Program-made: the position numbers and the translations under genes
Origin: Catenaria anguillulae PL171
Lineage: Eukaryota > Blastocladiomycota > Blastocladiomycetes > Blastocladiales > Catenariaceae
Reading direction: 5' to 3'
DNA: 64,000 nt
Assembly (NCBI GenBank): GCA_002102555.1
Contig: MCFL01000049.1
Location: forward strand, 116,621-180,620
In this document: piece by piece, positions 41,902 through 52,790 of the stretch
Numbering within the stretch: position 1 is the first letter of the stretch
Layout: the number at the start of each line of letters is the position of its first letter
The notes under the pieces: model-generated
Database searches by the model: none
What the model was told of the DNA's origin: nothing
What the model saw: only the letters and a program-made list of their open reading frames with translations

Positions 41902-43482
41902 TCACTCGCCCTTGAGCGTCTCCAGATCCAGTGGCCGCTCTCTGAAAAACCCGCCCATCTCTTCCACCACATCCGGCCGCACATTGTGAATCGGGTCCAC
42001 TGGATGCAACAAGTTGTCCACGGGCCCAACCACACACACCTCGCCCTCTCGCGACACAAACCTGACGCCAAGCCCCTGGTCATCCGCAACCACATCGTAC
42101 GCATATTGCGCGGCAGCCAACCCGCTCAACACATAGCACGTATGATACGGATCGGGATACTTGCCAGGCTTGTCAATGAGCCCACCGCGATCCGACTGGC
42201 ACGCAAGCAAAATGTACTCTTGCAGCGCCTGCCTGTTCCATGCCATACTGGGCCGCAAGCTCGCCTCGGCGTCTCGTTCCTGCTTGCTGCTACCTTGACG
42301 CCCATCACGCAAGGTAAACGCCGCGTCCAACAGCTCAAACACCCCGCCGACCCACCACGAATAGCATCCGTCGACGAGCTTGTTTGGGCGGCCCTGGAAT
42401 CCGCCCTCGAGCGGCATTTGCCTGCGAATGCACCAGCCCAGCAGTGCGTCGAGGTCGAGCATGTGCGCTTGGCCCAAGACGAGTGCGGCGGCAAGGCCAC
42501 AAAACGTGTAGCCGCCGTGAGCTTCCGAGTGCGGAATGGCGGCCAGGCCACCGTCATGCGATTGGCATCTGTCAGGGATGGGAACGTTGCAGAGTTTGAG
42601 TGTGAGAAGGGAAAACGGCTAAATGTGCGTGTGTGCAAGTTTGCGGACGTACCGAGCAATGAAATCAATGCACTTGTCTGTGAGTTCGGGCGTGACAATG
42701 TTGAGCAACCTTGCCACGGTCAGCGCGCAATACGTGCCTCTGGATCCACATGCAAGTGTCTCCCATGGGTTAGAAAACGATTGGCTGGCATCCCGTCACA
42801 AGGCCAAAATGTAGAATCCATACCGCAAATCCACCTCGCCACCCTCACACACCACAAACGACCCATCGGGCTGCTTGCACCGCATCAAAAACCGATACAT
42901 GCCCGCGCGATCCACGCGCTCCCACACATGTGTGTCCCGCGTCAGCCCCAACGCATGCACAGCGGCATAGGTTGCGGCCAAGTGCGGGCGCTGGCCAACG
43001 CCGCCGCCAAACCCGCCCGACGGATGCTGGAACCGCAGCACCGTGGTTGCGGCGCGCAGCCGCAAGGGTTCGGGCAGCGGGTCACCGCGCGAAAGCAGGT
43101 CAGTCGCGTGCAGCAGCCAGTACACGATCCAGGGCCGTGAGGCAGACAGGGCAGTCATGGATGAGGACAGCGAGGTGGTGGCGCGGGTCAGGTAGGAGGA
43201 GTGGCGATCGCGGCGAAGCGTCAGCGGGTGCGGCGCGGGCTCGTTGGCGCCGGTGGCGGTGGCGGGATCGGCGTCATTGGGTGGAGTCGAGGACGTCGGA
43301 GAGGAGGAGGAAGGATGCCGGGAGCGCACGGCAGATTGGATCAGGGCTCGCTTGTAGGCGGCAAGCACGTCCGATTCGACGTCTTCCTGCGCGAGCGACG
43401 AGCCTGTCGGGTGGTCGTCGTCGGTGGAGAAGGCGCCCGCGAGGGACGTGAGGTTGAAGCGGAAGTCCGTGTCCAAGTTCAT
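41902..43482 (-). CDS. RAM1: Protein farnesyltransferase beta subunit
   Basis: Exons 43482-42824, 42739-42653 and 42568-41902, with two 84-nt introns and all phases matching, give 470 residues. Together with the alpha subunit it attaches farnesyl to the Cys of CaaX proteins. The alpha-alpha barrel repeats show 'SRPWIVYWLLHATDLL', 'QHPSGGFGGGVGQRPHLAAT', 'QPDGSFVVCEGGEVDLRGTY' (spliced), 'CQSHDGGLAAIPHSEAHGGY' (spliced) and 'EGGFQGRPNKLVDGCYSWW'. The zinc ligands are the Asp and Cys of VDGCYSWW and the His of 'DPYHTCYVLSGLA'. An unusual Ser/Thr/Pro/Ala-rich insert of about 40 residues sits near residues 55-95. The downstream step enzyme (Ste14) is encoded at 16125-16988. Confidence 0.95.
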
Positions 43483-44101
43483 TGTGTATTGCTGCCCGTG
43501 AGGAAGCTGGCATGGCAGTGAGTGTGCCAAAGTAATTTTTATCAGTACTACGTGCGACGTCATGACTGTGACGGGCTGATGCACGATTGCCGACCCGCCG
43601 ATTGAGTGTCGCGGTATGCCATGGTGGACGACGACACGAGTCGGGCCAAACAAGAAAAGAATTGTATTCATGCGTTAGGAATAGACAGTTTAGCCACAAG
43701 GTGTCGGTGGAATGAAGCCAAAGGGCTCGGAACAGACAGAGGCAGCCTGCAGCAGTCAAAACTCGACGGCAACGGCAACCGAAAAACGACCAAAGGCGAG
43801 GGTAAAGAGCTAGGGAATGAGGATGAGAATATCAAAGCCAAGAAATGGGTGTGTACAAAGGTTCACAACTGCTCAAGTAATGGTGGGTGAGGAAACGTCA
43901 GAGAAATGACAAAAGAAAACAGGTAAGCACACAATGAGGGTGGGATGTATCCGAGAAACGCAAACAACATGGACTCGACAAACGCACACAAAGAATGGGT
44001 GTACAAATGGCCAGAGCGAGGGCGAGCAAAAGACGGCAGAGGAAAGAGCTATGTACGAAGAACAACAAGAAAAAACGCAAAGCGAGAATGGCTGTTGACG
44101 C
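43483..44101. other. Intergenic, no gene seen
   Basis: Promoter of the farnesyltransferase gene on the left and 3' flank of the LRR gene on the right. ORFs are unsupported. Confidence 0.5.
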
Positions 44102-45772
44102 TTAAACCACCTCTTGCTCCATGACCCAAACCCTCGCCCGCTCCAACACGGCATTGGTACTGCCATCAATGACACCGGGGAACACACACGCAGCAACGCG
44201 GGGCCTCAACCTGCCCGCACCAACCTGTGCCGCAGCCTCGCCAGGAGCTCCGCCGGCCATCAAGTACGTCGACACATCAGCGTTCATCACGTCTTCGACC
44301 AGCTCGGCGTTGGGCTGCACCACCACGAGCGCAGCCGATGGCTTGTGCAACTTGATGTTAACAATGCGCTCGAGCGCCTGCTGCAACAGCGGTTGCACGT
44401 TAAGGTCGAGCCCGTCGGTCCTTGCATTGAGCTGCGCATTGGCCAGCTCGAGCTTATCGTCCAAGTATTGCGCAAAGGCCGAGTCGCCCGACGTGACGCT
44501 CGCGCGCATGACACTTGCGCACAGCTCGGCGTGCAATGCTGCGGGCGTTGTATCTGCCGGATCCAGTGACAGCACAGAGTACAACTGCGACGAAAACATG
44601 TGGTCAAGGAACGTGACCATGGTGGCGCCAATCAAGTGTGTGAGTGCGGCCGAGGCAACCAGGGCGGGCTGCGATTCGACCGATGGCGGGACCGACGCTG
44701 CGTTGCTCGTGGCCAGCTGCCACAAGTGTGCGGCCGCGGCTACTTGGTCGTCGTGCGTGGCCCCAAGGTGCGTCGAGATCCACCGAGACACGGATTGTGA
44801 CACGGCTGCGTGCAGCTCGCGCCAGTATTCGACGATAAGCGACGGCGACACAAATGTTTCCGAGCGCGGGCCCGTGGTGATGGAGTGCGACATGCCCGTG
44901 GCGTTTGGGTTGGCCTCGACTTGCAGCGAGTACAGCAGGCAGCCAGAAAGGTCGACCTGGAGCTTGATGGGCTTGAATTTGGCATTCAAGTGCTGCTGCT
45001 GATGCAATTCCTCCAAGGCCACGGCCGGGTGCGGGTGGTATCCTTGGCGCAGCTTGGTGTACTTGATACGCCGCCGGCGTGCGAGCCACAAGGTGAAGAG
45101 AATGACCATGCCGCCAATGGCGACCAGTGGGAAGAACACGGACAAGAAGGACCGATTGGCCTGTGGCACATCGTTGGTTGGCCGTGGCAGGCCGGTTTCA
45201 GTTTCGGTAGCGGGCTTATTGACGGCGCCGCCAACACCTGTGCCGCGGTCGTTGCACACGGGTTGCGTGAGCTTGAGGCCGTCCTCGAACACACACTTTG
45301 TGAGCAGCGAATGGCTAAAGTCATAACATTCAAACTGGTTGGTTCTCCCGAGCAAGCACGAGTCGAGCTGGAGGGGAAGCTCGGGCAGCTTGCCGCCGAT
45401 GCTGGTGCCTTGCAGGTGCAGGGTTTGGAGCGGGGGTTCGCGCATGTTGGGGGGCAAGGCGCCGGCCAAGTCAGGGTTGTTGCTGAGGTCGAGCGTTGTG
45501 AGGGTCTTGAGCGAGGCGAGTTCCCTTGGGATGGAGCCCTTGAGTGCGGTTGACGACATGTTGAGGAAGGTGAGGTCGGTGAGCTGGCCGACGGTTGCGG
45601 GGAGGTCGCGGTTGATGGCGAGGCCCCCGAGGCGCAGCGCGCTGACCCGGCCCTTTTCGTTACAGGTGACGTGGAAAGAATTGGAACAGCAGTTGGCCGG
45701 GCCGACGAGGGCGGCGGCCAGCGGCGGGGCCATTTCGTAGACGACGATGCAGTCCGGAGTTGGGCTGGACAT
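44102..45772 (-). CDS. Leucine-rich repeat single-pass membrane protein, receptor-like
   Basis: 556 residues in one exon. An LRR N-cap with CC and 'VTCNEKGRVSALRLGGLAI' is followed by three to four plant-type LRRs ('LTFLNMSSTALKGSIPRELA', 'LTTLDLSNNPDLAGALPPNM', 'LQTLHLQGTSIGGKLPELP') and a Cys-containing cap (about residues 25-180). A membrane helix 'SVFFPLVAIGGMVILFTLWL' precedes RRRR, giving a type I topology. The ~320-residue cytosolic part is mostly helical, begins with a Pro/Gln/His segment and shows no kinase motifs. The first residues are not a convincing signal peptide, so an upstream exon may be missing. Extracellular ligand sensing or cell-wall contact is inferred from the LRR part; the cytosolic domain is not recognised. 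Confidence 0.72.
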   Translation of the reverse strand: MSSPTPDCIVVYEMAPPLAAALVGPANCCSNSFHVTCNEKGRVSALRLGGLAINRDLPATVGQLTDLTFLNMSSTALKGSIPRELASLKTLTTLDLSNNPDLAGALPPNMREPPLQTLHLQGTSIGGKLPELPLQLDSCLLGRTNQFECYDFSHSLLTKCVFEDGLKLTQPVCNDRGTGVGGAVNKPATETETGLPRPTNDVPQANRSFLSVFFPLVAIGGMVILFTLWLARRRRIKYTKLRQGYHPHPAVALEELHQQQHLNAKFKPIKLQVDLSGCLLYSLQVEANPNATGMSHSITTGPRSETFVSPSLIVEYWRELHAAVSQSVSRWISTHLGATHDDQVAAAAHLWQLATSNAASVPPSVESQPALVASAALTHLIGATMVTFLDHMFSSQLYSVLSLDPADTTPAALHAELCASVMRASVTSGDSAFAQYLDDKLELANAQLNARTDGLDLNVQPLLQQALERIVNIKLHKPSAALVVVQPNAELVEDVMNADVSTYLMAGGAPGEAAAQVGAGRLRPRVAACVFPGVIDGSTNAVLERARVWVMEQEVV

Positions 45773-46258
45773 GATGGTTAATGACGGGGCGAGGACGGCG
45801 TAGGAGATGGGATATCGATACGAGGGCAGGGCAGGGCTGAGAGAACGTCCGAGTCAGTCAGTCAGGGCATTCCATGGGACGATGTGCGTATCATATGGAT
45901 GCTCGAGAGGAGAGAGGAGAGACTTGAAAAAAAAAGGAACCGCAATCCGTTCTCGTCTTCTCGTCCGTTTCTCAACAGAGCTGCAGTGTACGAAAGCGTC
46001 GCAACTCATCTCTCATTTCGCGAAACCCACCGTCAAGCTGCGTTTCACCGTGTTTCGTGTTTCGTGTCAAGCTGCCCTATCACCGTTGATTGTATATTTA
46101 CGATTTGTATCGTTTCAACAGAGTACATAGCAGCAGTCAGGCCTAGGTAAAAAGAATCATCTAGTATGAATACAGAGAAAGCAGGCGCTCATAACAAGCA
46201 ACACAAAAAAACTGCCATCACACACACCACAAACAGTATTAACACGTCGTCGGGAGAA
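45773..46258. other. Intergenic, no gene seen
   Basis: Upstream region of the LRR gene, where a missing signal-peptide exon could lie, and 3' flank of DGAT2. Confidence 0.4.
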
Positions 46259-47630
46259 TCACTCGACCATATCGAGCTCCTTGACGCGATTCGGACACAG
46301 CTCGTCCTTGTACTTGTCCCAGCAATCCGTCAACCGCTTCACGTATGCCGCATGCACCTGCTGCACAATTGCTTGCAGCTCGTCGCTGCTCAGCTCCTTG
46401 GGATCAAACTTGCGGCCCACAACCTCTTCTGGGTCGACGGGCTTGTTGAACACGGTCACGATCCGTTGGCGGTGCGGAAGCAGGCCGACGGAATAGTTGA
46501 AGACTGTAAAGGTAACGCCCTTGGTCAGTCCAGAGTGCCCCGGCCGCAGTCAAACCAAAAAAATGGGTAAATATGCATACCTCCTCGAGCGTTAAACGCA
46601 GGCATGGTCCACCCCCACACACTCTTGCACCACTGCTGCACCTTCCATCCAAACGAGCCTGGGTGCGTCACAATCAAATCAAACGCCTCGTTCTCTCCAA
46701 ACGACATGATGGGCACCAGCAATGCCTTGTTGAGCACGGCCACCTTGATGAACCCGAGGCGCTTCTTGAGCACCAAGTCCATCGTCCCCGGTTTTGCATA
46801 AAGGCATTCTTGCGCGCCACCAACCACAATGGCCGCAGAGTGGCCGGGACCGTGCGCAAAGATGTTTTCAATGGAGCGCCGGGATACGCCCGCAACGCCC
46901 AGCCACAAGATAATGTCGCGGAACAGGAAAATGTTGAAGTTGGACACGAGCGTCAGCAGGCGCAAGTTGATACCGGGAAAGATGGACGAGAAGCCAGTGG
47001 CTTCGGTGCCAATGTTGATCCACGCTCCGATTGAGACGACGCCGTGAGGCTATGGATCATAAAATGCGGAACATGTGAAAGATTTAATGAGGAAACTGTT
47101 GAAAGGATGTCAAGCGACAGATGGAAGGAATGTACACACGTGGTAACCTGCCGTAACGTCATGTTGGCATCGAACAAGCGAGTAGAGTGAGTTTGCCCAA
47201 GCACCGGTCTCAATGACAACCGACATGAATTCATTATGTGCATACCCATAAGATAGTTGCGGCTCGGATCCAGCTCGCCCTCCTTGCGAATCTCAATCGG
47301 GAAGTAGGCTGCCATCCACTTCCACATGACCCAGTTGCGGACCCAGCCCCACTTGCGCCCGCCCGTTTCCGGTGCAGTGTCCCAATACAGCACCCAAATA
47401 ATGTATGCGACCATGGCAATGCGCGTTGAGGGCAAGTACAGGAGCACAAGCGTCAGGACAATGCTGGTGGGCAGTAGTAGCAGCCACAGCAGCGTGCCCA
47501 GCGTTTGAAGGCGGCGCTGCAGCGGGATCGACAGCACTGGCGCAATCTTGATGCCGGCCACCGAGGCCGCTGGCGGCACCGTAGGTTCGTGCGGAGGGTA
47601 ATGCTTTGCGGATGTTGTTGAAGTCGTCAT
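46259..47630 (-). CDS. Diacylglycerol O-acyltransferase, DGAT2 family
   Basis: Four exons (47630-47246, 47147-47140, 47049-46581, 46503-46259) give 368 residues. It esterifies diacylglycerol with acyl-CoA to triacylglycerol at the ER and lipid droplets. N-terminal hydrophobic segments ('TLLWLLLLPTSIVLTLVLLY') are followed by 'YFPIEI' and 'PSRNYLMG'. An 8-nt exon then supplies the last two bases of Gly plus Tyr and His, so that the catalytic 'GYHPHGVVSIGAW' is restored. Further motifs are 'GHSAAIVVGGAQECLYAKPG', 'KRLGFIKVAVLNKALLVPIM' and, across the last intron, 'ARGVFNYSVGLLPHRQRIVT'. All four joins keep frame only when the microexon is included. It could be a monoacylglycerol or wax acyltransferase, since these share the family. 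Confidence 0.92.
47140..47147 (-). other. 8-nt microexon of the DGAT2-family gene
   Basis: The sequence GTTACCAC is preceded by GGCAG and followed by GTGTGT, between introns 47148-47245 and 47050-47139. It completes Gly and encodes Tyr-His of the GYHPHG motif. Skipping it would delete catalytic-site residues and shift the frame. Confidence 0.85.
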
Positions 47631-48275
47631 GATGGTTGATGATTGAGCAAGTAGTTACATGGACAATTGGACGACTGGTTGACGGGCCTACTTAGAAGGG
47701 CGGGGGCGGGTGCGTAGCGGCTTTATGTCTACCTATCTGTACAATCGCTTGCAAGGGGATGGTCATGTCCACTTGGCTCATGATGATGGCATGCATTGTT
47801 TTGGATCGATAAATTTACATGGGCTCATCGTTTTCCGATGACGTCGTTCCTGTTTGCTGCTGTTCCAAATTGCATGGTGACATCAGGAATGTGCCCTGCG
47901 ATCTGCGACCGGTGGTTTCATCATGATAGTGGCCTCCCGGAGCAGGCACAAGTGCCGCGGGGCTGCCACTATTACCATTTGGTGCATTGTGCAGACAACC
48001 ACTTGCCGGGTCTGTTCCCTCATTTCAGGCCGTAGAAGGAGTCATTCATCGAAGATGACTTGTCTCACTTGATCACCAGGAGTATTGTGAAGATACGAAC
48101 GAGTCGGGGAGCTTGCATGGGACTGTCATGTTGAAGTAGGTATTTATCTATTGCTTGCGCCTTTGGGCGGCATTGAAGATTCCTCAGTTTGGACGCCTCA
48201 TCGGCTAGGACCGGGAAAGAACCCATCTGCGACTTTACTTCTCCTACTTGTGGACGCGATGGCGAGAAAAAAGTA
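47631..48275. other. Intergenic, no gene seen
   Basis: Promoter of the DGAT2-family gene on its left. No supported ORF. Confidence 0.5.
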
Positions 48276-49593
48276 TTACATTCAGCTTACGGAATGCGTA
48301 AAAGCAAAAGGATGAGGAACATGTGAGTGGGGGTATCAATCACACGCAACATAATGAGCAACACTCACAAATCAGAACAGTGTGGACAAAGAACACAGAA
48401 GGAATCAGGGAATCAACGACGAGCAGGTGACTGAGGGCGCTTCTGGCCCTGCTGCGACTGCTGCTGGTGCTGGGCCTGCTTGGCAGGGGGAGACTGAGGG
48501 AGAGTCGCATTCATGGTCGTTGGCTGCTTGCTCATCGACTGCATGGCCGAGTTGATGTTGCTGTTGTTGGTCCACAGGGGTTGACGCGAAGCCTGGGTCC
48601 ATCCGTTCTACAAGAAGGTATCGTCACCGTGCTGCATGGTTGGCAACTGGCGTTGTTGTTGCTGAGGGCGCATCTGCACTGGCTGCTGCTGGCGCTGCTG
48701 TTGTTGCATCACGGGCTGTTGCTGCTGCTTTTGCTGCTGAGATGATGAGGCAGGGCGCTGAGCCGCCTTGGGGGCAGCGTTCGAGTGCTGCTGCTGCTTG
48801 GGAAGGTGTGTCGCCATCCATTGTGGGACACGAGACTCGTCAAACAACCAAGCACCCGAGTGGAATGCATCGTCAACGTGCTCCTTGACGGGGGTCGGGC
48901 GGTACACTTGAGCATTGTTGTTCTTACTCGAGTGCTGCTGCGACTGTTGCTTGCTCTGTTGAGCCGACGACGTGGAGGACGTGGGACGCGAGACAGACTG
49001 CTGCTGCTGCTGCTTCAGAGTTGACTTGGACGCGGCAACTTGCTGCTGCTGAGTGGGAAGCTGAGTCGACATCCATTGAGGCACACGCGATTGGTCAAAC
49101 AACCAAGCGCCAGAGAGGAAGGCATCGTCGGGGTGCTCCTTGACTGGGGTCGGGCGGTACACCTGAGCATTCGACTTGAACTGCTGGTGCGACTGCGACT
49201 GCGACTGCTGTTGCTTGGGGTTGACCTGGTTGGTCTTGGCCTGTTGCTTGACTGGCGCCTGGTAAGCAGCCGATTGAGGACGCGAGACAGCCTTCTGCTG
49301 TTGTTGCTGCTGGTGCTTCATGGCATTGTTGGAAACGGGGATGGAAGCGGTCGTGGGACGAGACTGCTGCTTGGGCTGCTGCTGCTGCTGCTGCTGAAGC
49401 TTGGGATTGGCCGATTGCTGCTGGACAGCTTGGCGGAGAGCGGGTTGGACTTGTTGGCGACCCATGATTGGTGATTGCAATTGAGATAAACGTTGCTTTG
49501 AAGTGGACTCAGACTGGGGACAGGCAAGGTGTGTTGCTGGGATGCTGGAGCTGAATTGGGGGAAGAGGAGATGGGAGTCTGGTCACGCTTTAT
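48276..49593 (-). repeat. Segmental duplication, copy B
   Basis: Second copy of the 17575-18920 segment, same orientation. Differences are mostly point changes and CAG-repeat length, plus a nonsense change in the gene. Confidence 0.9.
48413..49465 (-). pseudogene. Gln-rich repeat protein, copy B, with premature TAG
   Basis: The ATG at 49465 and the reading frame match copy A, but TGG (Trp in FLWNGW) is TAG at 48608-48610, ending the protein at 285 residues instead of about 350. The frame downstream stays open to the same terminator (48413-48415), so the nonsense change is recent or tolerated. Copy B also lacks part of the N-terminal Gln tract. The promoter segment is preserved. It may still make a truncated protein that keeps both full repeat units. 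Confidence 0.8.
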
Positions 49594-50011
49594 AGGTTCG
49601 CCGCCCGCTCCATCGACGAAAGAAAATTGTTTTTGGGGCGCCTTAGAGATCTTCCTTCCATTGTGACCTGGATCGTTCATCGGTTGGTATGTTGGTTGGT
49701 TGGTTCTCAATCCGTTCGCAGCCATTGACGCGAATTGACGCGTCCTTCAAGTTGCAGACAAACCGCACGTCCATATGTGATACTATGGATCATGAATTGC
49801 AGCAACCGACTGGAAGAGCTGAAAAGAGATTATGTTCAATTCATCGCTTCTTATTGTGATCTACCTCGCCGTATCCCTTTGTACCCCTTCTTGCTTTGAG
49901 GACGTGTGCGGAGACAAAATGTTTGTAAAGGTAGCGACTATTTGTATGATCTCAATGAATAGCAAAACACAATGAGCGAGCACTGACTCTTGGCCCCAAT
50001 CCGGTTGCATT
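49594..50011. other. Intergenic, no gene seen
   Basis: Includes an imperfect TTGG repeat near 49680-49705. Otherwise nothing is recognised. Confidence 0.5.
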
Positions 50012-51022
50012 TCAAACCAACTTCTTGGCCATGAAAAAGGACCGCAAATGCCTCAACTGCCAAGCGCACGCTAACCCAAGGACAATCATTTGCTACACAT
50101 ACCCACAAGTGTCAGTTTCCAGACGCAGAAGCCCGCGTAGTGTATACACGGAAAGGGTAACATACCACAATGGACCACAAAACAACACGCCGGTTGACCA
50201 AGTCAGTAAACTCACGGAACTCGCGCTCTTGCTCGCGCTGATACTGCTGCTCGCGGCGAATGTCGACGGCACGGTGGATCAAGTCGCGGATGCGAAATTG
50301 AATATCTGTAACCGCAACGATCAAGATATGAGTGATAAATGGGGATGCAGCGGCACACTGGTGCCAGCACAGAAGTAGAAACAGAACACACCAGAAATGC
50401 GCTCGCTTGGGTCGACTTCGGTGCCTGCGGCGTCACCAATGATGATGTCAAGGTGAAGGCGCTGTAACGCAAACATCAATCAATGAGCAATGAGCGGATC
50501 ACCTGTAAAGAGCGGACAACAATACATACCACTTTGGATGTGTTGAACCACCCCGAAGTGTTTGTCGACAGACAAATCTTGTGATCGCCCGAATGCGCCG
50601 CAGTAAACAAAAACTTGCCAAACGACGGGCCCTTTTTGCTCACAGTCACCGATTGCGTTTCCACATGCTATGCAAACCAAGGACGAGCGACATTGTCCAT
50701 CGAGTCAGCCCGGCCGTGGCCTCTACATGCGATCTGCATGGGGTTTGGAAGGACAACATGCCTCGACATTGATCTGGATCCCAAGCGACAAGTTTTCAAT
50801 GTACTGCTGGGTGGGTGCCGACCACTCCTCGGCGCGATACACGCCCATGACGGCCGTGTCTTGCGGGAGCACTTCCATAAAGCATTTCTCCTTGTTATCC
50901 TCGAGGTAAAAGTGCAGAGCGCGGGCAGAGTGGGCCAGGCACGCGACCAGAATGAGCGCGACCAATGCCCATGAGGGTTGGTGCCGCCGCAGGTTGGCTC
51001 GGCTGGACGATGATGGACGCAT
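50012..51022 (-). CDS. p24 family cargo receptor (emp24/gp25L/p24)
   Basis: Five exons (51022-50762, 50667-50530, 50461-50392, 50305-50166, 50092-50012) give 229 residues. A signal peptide ('WALVALILVACLAHSARA') precedes the GOLD domain: 'LHFYLEDNKEKCFMEVLPQD', 'GKFLFTAAHSGDHKICL' with the second Cys, and 'RLHLDIIIGDAAG'. A coiled stalk 'IRREQQYQREQEREFREFTD' leads to 'VNRRVVLWSIV', a membrane helix and the tail 'WQLRHLRSFFMAKKLV' with the FF and di-Lys signals for COPII and COPI. The closest group looks like p24-alpha (Erp1/TMED4/9). The first intron fits best as a GC-AG intron (GAG|GCATGT); a GT donor 6 nt earlier is the alternative. Exons 1 and 5 show no ORF signal of note alone, but splicing restores the family end. 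Confidence 0.92.
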
Positions 51023-51552
51023 GATTGATTGGGGTGGCCGGGAGATGGATCAGGCAGAGTCAAATCGTTGGGCACAGATGGCGTGTTTGCATTGAGTGCG
51101 ACTCGCGCTAAACATTCATCATCGTGTGGGTGATTGCCTCGCTCGCGTGGTTCGCGCACGTACGCAAGCAGAACTGCGAAAATGTGTGGCGCAAACGGAT
51201 ATCGGATGGCTGCCGATCTCTCTTCATTGCCACGTGGACAGATCGGACGTTAACGTATCACGGGCTGCCGATGGGACGTGACTCGCCACATTTTTTTCGT
51301 GTCGCTTTCTGTTTCGTAAAGCTTTTGGAGCAAAAGCGCGTGCAAACGTCGGAAATCCCCAACGAAAGTGGCTCCGAGTGGGGTCCGTCCCGTCGGTTTC
51401 GAGTTCCAGAATGCCGACCTGATCCGTTGAGGTCAGACGATGGCTGGAAATATAAAACGGACATGAGCGCGAGACATCTGTCTCTCTCCCCCAAGCTGAC
51501 CCCATCCCTGACTGATCACCCATCACTTCGTAGCTCTGACACAAGCTTGACC
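51023..51552. promoter_or_regulatory. Shared divergent promoter of p24 and enoyl-CoA hydratase
   Basis: 530 bp between two outward start codons. A reading frame runs upstream in frame with the hydratase, but it has no conserved content and the mitochondrial presequence starts at 51553. Confidence 0.45.
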
Positions 51553-52437
51553 ATGTTTGCCACCGCCGCCCGCAACCTGCTTCGCGCCTCGACCCGCCCC
51601 ACCGGCCCCGCTACGCGCATCGCGCCACTCCGCCGCGCCGAATCGTCGCTTGCCTCGCGCGCCTGGGAGTACATCAAGGTGTCGTACTCTGCCTCGGGCA
51701 AGGTTGCCATTGTGCAGCTGCACCGGCCCAAGGCCCTCAATGCCCTGTGCTCTGGCCTGTTCCACGAAGTCAACGACGCCATGCGCACGCTCGACAATGA
51801 CCCTGCCGTCGGCGCCATTGTGCTGACGGGCGGGTACAAGGCGTTTGCTGCCGGTGCAGATATCAAGGAAATGGCAGACACCCAGTTTGTCTCCAACTAC
51901 AAGACCAACTTTTTGGGCCATTGGACCGAGATCACGACAGTGCGCAAGCCCGTGATTGCGGCCGTCCAAGGGTTTGCGCTTGGTGGCGGGTGCGAGTTGG
52001 CCATGATGTGTGACATCATCTACGCGGGCGACAATGCAAAGTTTGGCCAACCCGAAATCAAGCTCGGTACCATTCCGGGCGCCGGTGGATCGCAGCGCCT
52101 TGTCAAGGCCGTCGGCAAGTCCAAGGCCATGGAACTGGTCTTGTCGGGCAACATGTGGAGTGCCGAGGAAGCCGAGCGTGCCGGGCTCGTGTCCAAGGTG
52201 TTCCCCGCCGATAAGGTCGTCGATGAGGCCGTCAAGTTGGGCGAACAGATTGCAGAGTACTCGCAGGTCGCCACGCAAATGGCCAAGGAGGCCGTTAACA
52301 AGTCGTACGAGTTGACCCTGGCCGAGGGCCTCCATTTCGAGCGCAGGTTGTTCCAGGCTACGTTTGCCACAAAGGATCAGAAGGAGGGCATGAAGGCGTT
52401 TGCAGAGAAGCGCAAGGCCAACTTCACCCATGAGTAA
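51553..52437 (+). CDS. Mitochondrial enoyl-CoA hydratase
   Basis: 294 residues, no intron. It hydrates trans-2-enoyl-CoA in mitochondrial beta-oxidation or branched-chain amino-acid breakdown. The N-terminus is Arg/Ser/Ala-rich without acidic residues ('[20 protein letters not shown]'), a typical presequence, and the ATG at 51553 opens it. Crotonase motifs: '[19 protein letters not shown]', '[12 protein letters not shown]' (oxyanion hole and CoA site), '[19 protein letters not shown]', '[20 protein letters not shown]' with the first catalytic Glu, and '[20 protein letters not shown]' with the second. Length and both Glu residues match ECHS1 (short-chain hydratase). Confidence 0.96.
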   Translation: MFATAARNLLRASTRPTGPATRIAPLRRAESSLASRAWEYIKVSYSASGKVAIVQLHRPKALNALCSGLFHEVNDAMRTLDNDPAVGAIVLTGGYKAFAAGADIKEMADTQFVSNYKTNFLGHWTEITTVRKPVIAAVQGFALGGGCELAMMCDIIYAGDNAKFGQPEIKLGTIPGAGGSQRLVKAVGKSKAMELVLSGNMWSAEEAERAGLVSKVFPADKVVDEAVKLGEQIAEYSQVATQMAKEAVNKSYELTLAEGLHFERRLFQATFATKDQKEGMKAFAEKRKANFTHE

Positions 52438-52790
52438 AAGAGTCATGTCGTGTCCCCTGTACCCTCCTGTTGTGTGAATTATTCTTTGCGAAATGAATGT
52501 CCTTTGGTTGCCGCTCTCGTAATGAGAGCTGGAAAGTACATGCCCTTGGGTGCACAGTTGCCAATCCATACCTACATATCTGTACTTGAATGTTTACGAA
52601 CCGACAAAGATTCAGCGACTCGAGATTGACGTGGCGATACGCACATGATGGCGTCGACACTAAAGTCATCAACCCATGAAGACATCCCATTCATTTCATG
52701 GAAGATAACCCAAAACATTTTTGAGTGTGCCCCAACAACCTCTCCTCGCCTGATCCAGATCCGCAAAGCACTCTGCCACCAGCAACCATC
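52438..52790. other. Intergenic, no gene seen
   Basis: 3' flank of the hydratase gene and promoter of SPC2. Nothing stands out. Confidence 0.5.

Noticed and set aside
41986-43140. 384-codon plus-strand ORF over the farnesyltransferase gene
   Set aside because: Runs across real introns and exons of RAM1; no domain.
51523-52569. 348-codon antisense ORF over enoyl-CoA hydratase
   Set aside because: Shadow frame; the plus strand has complete catalytic motifs.
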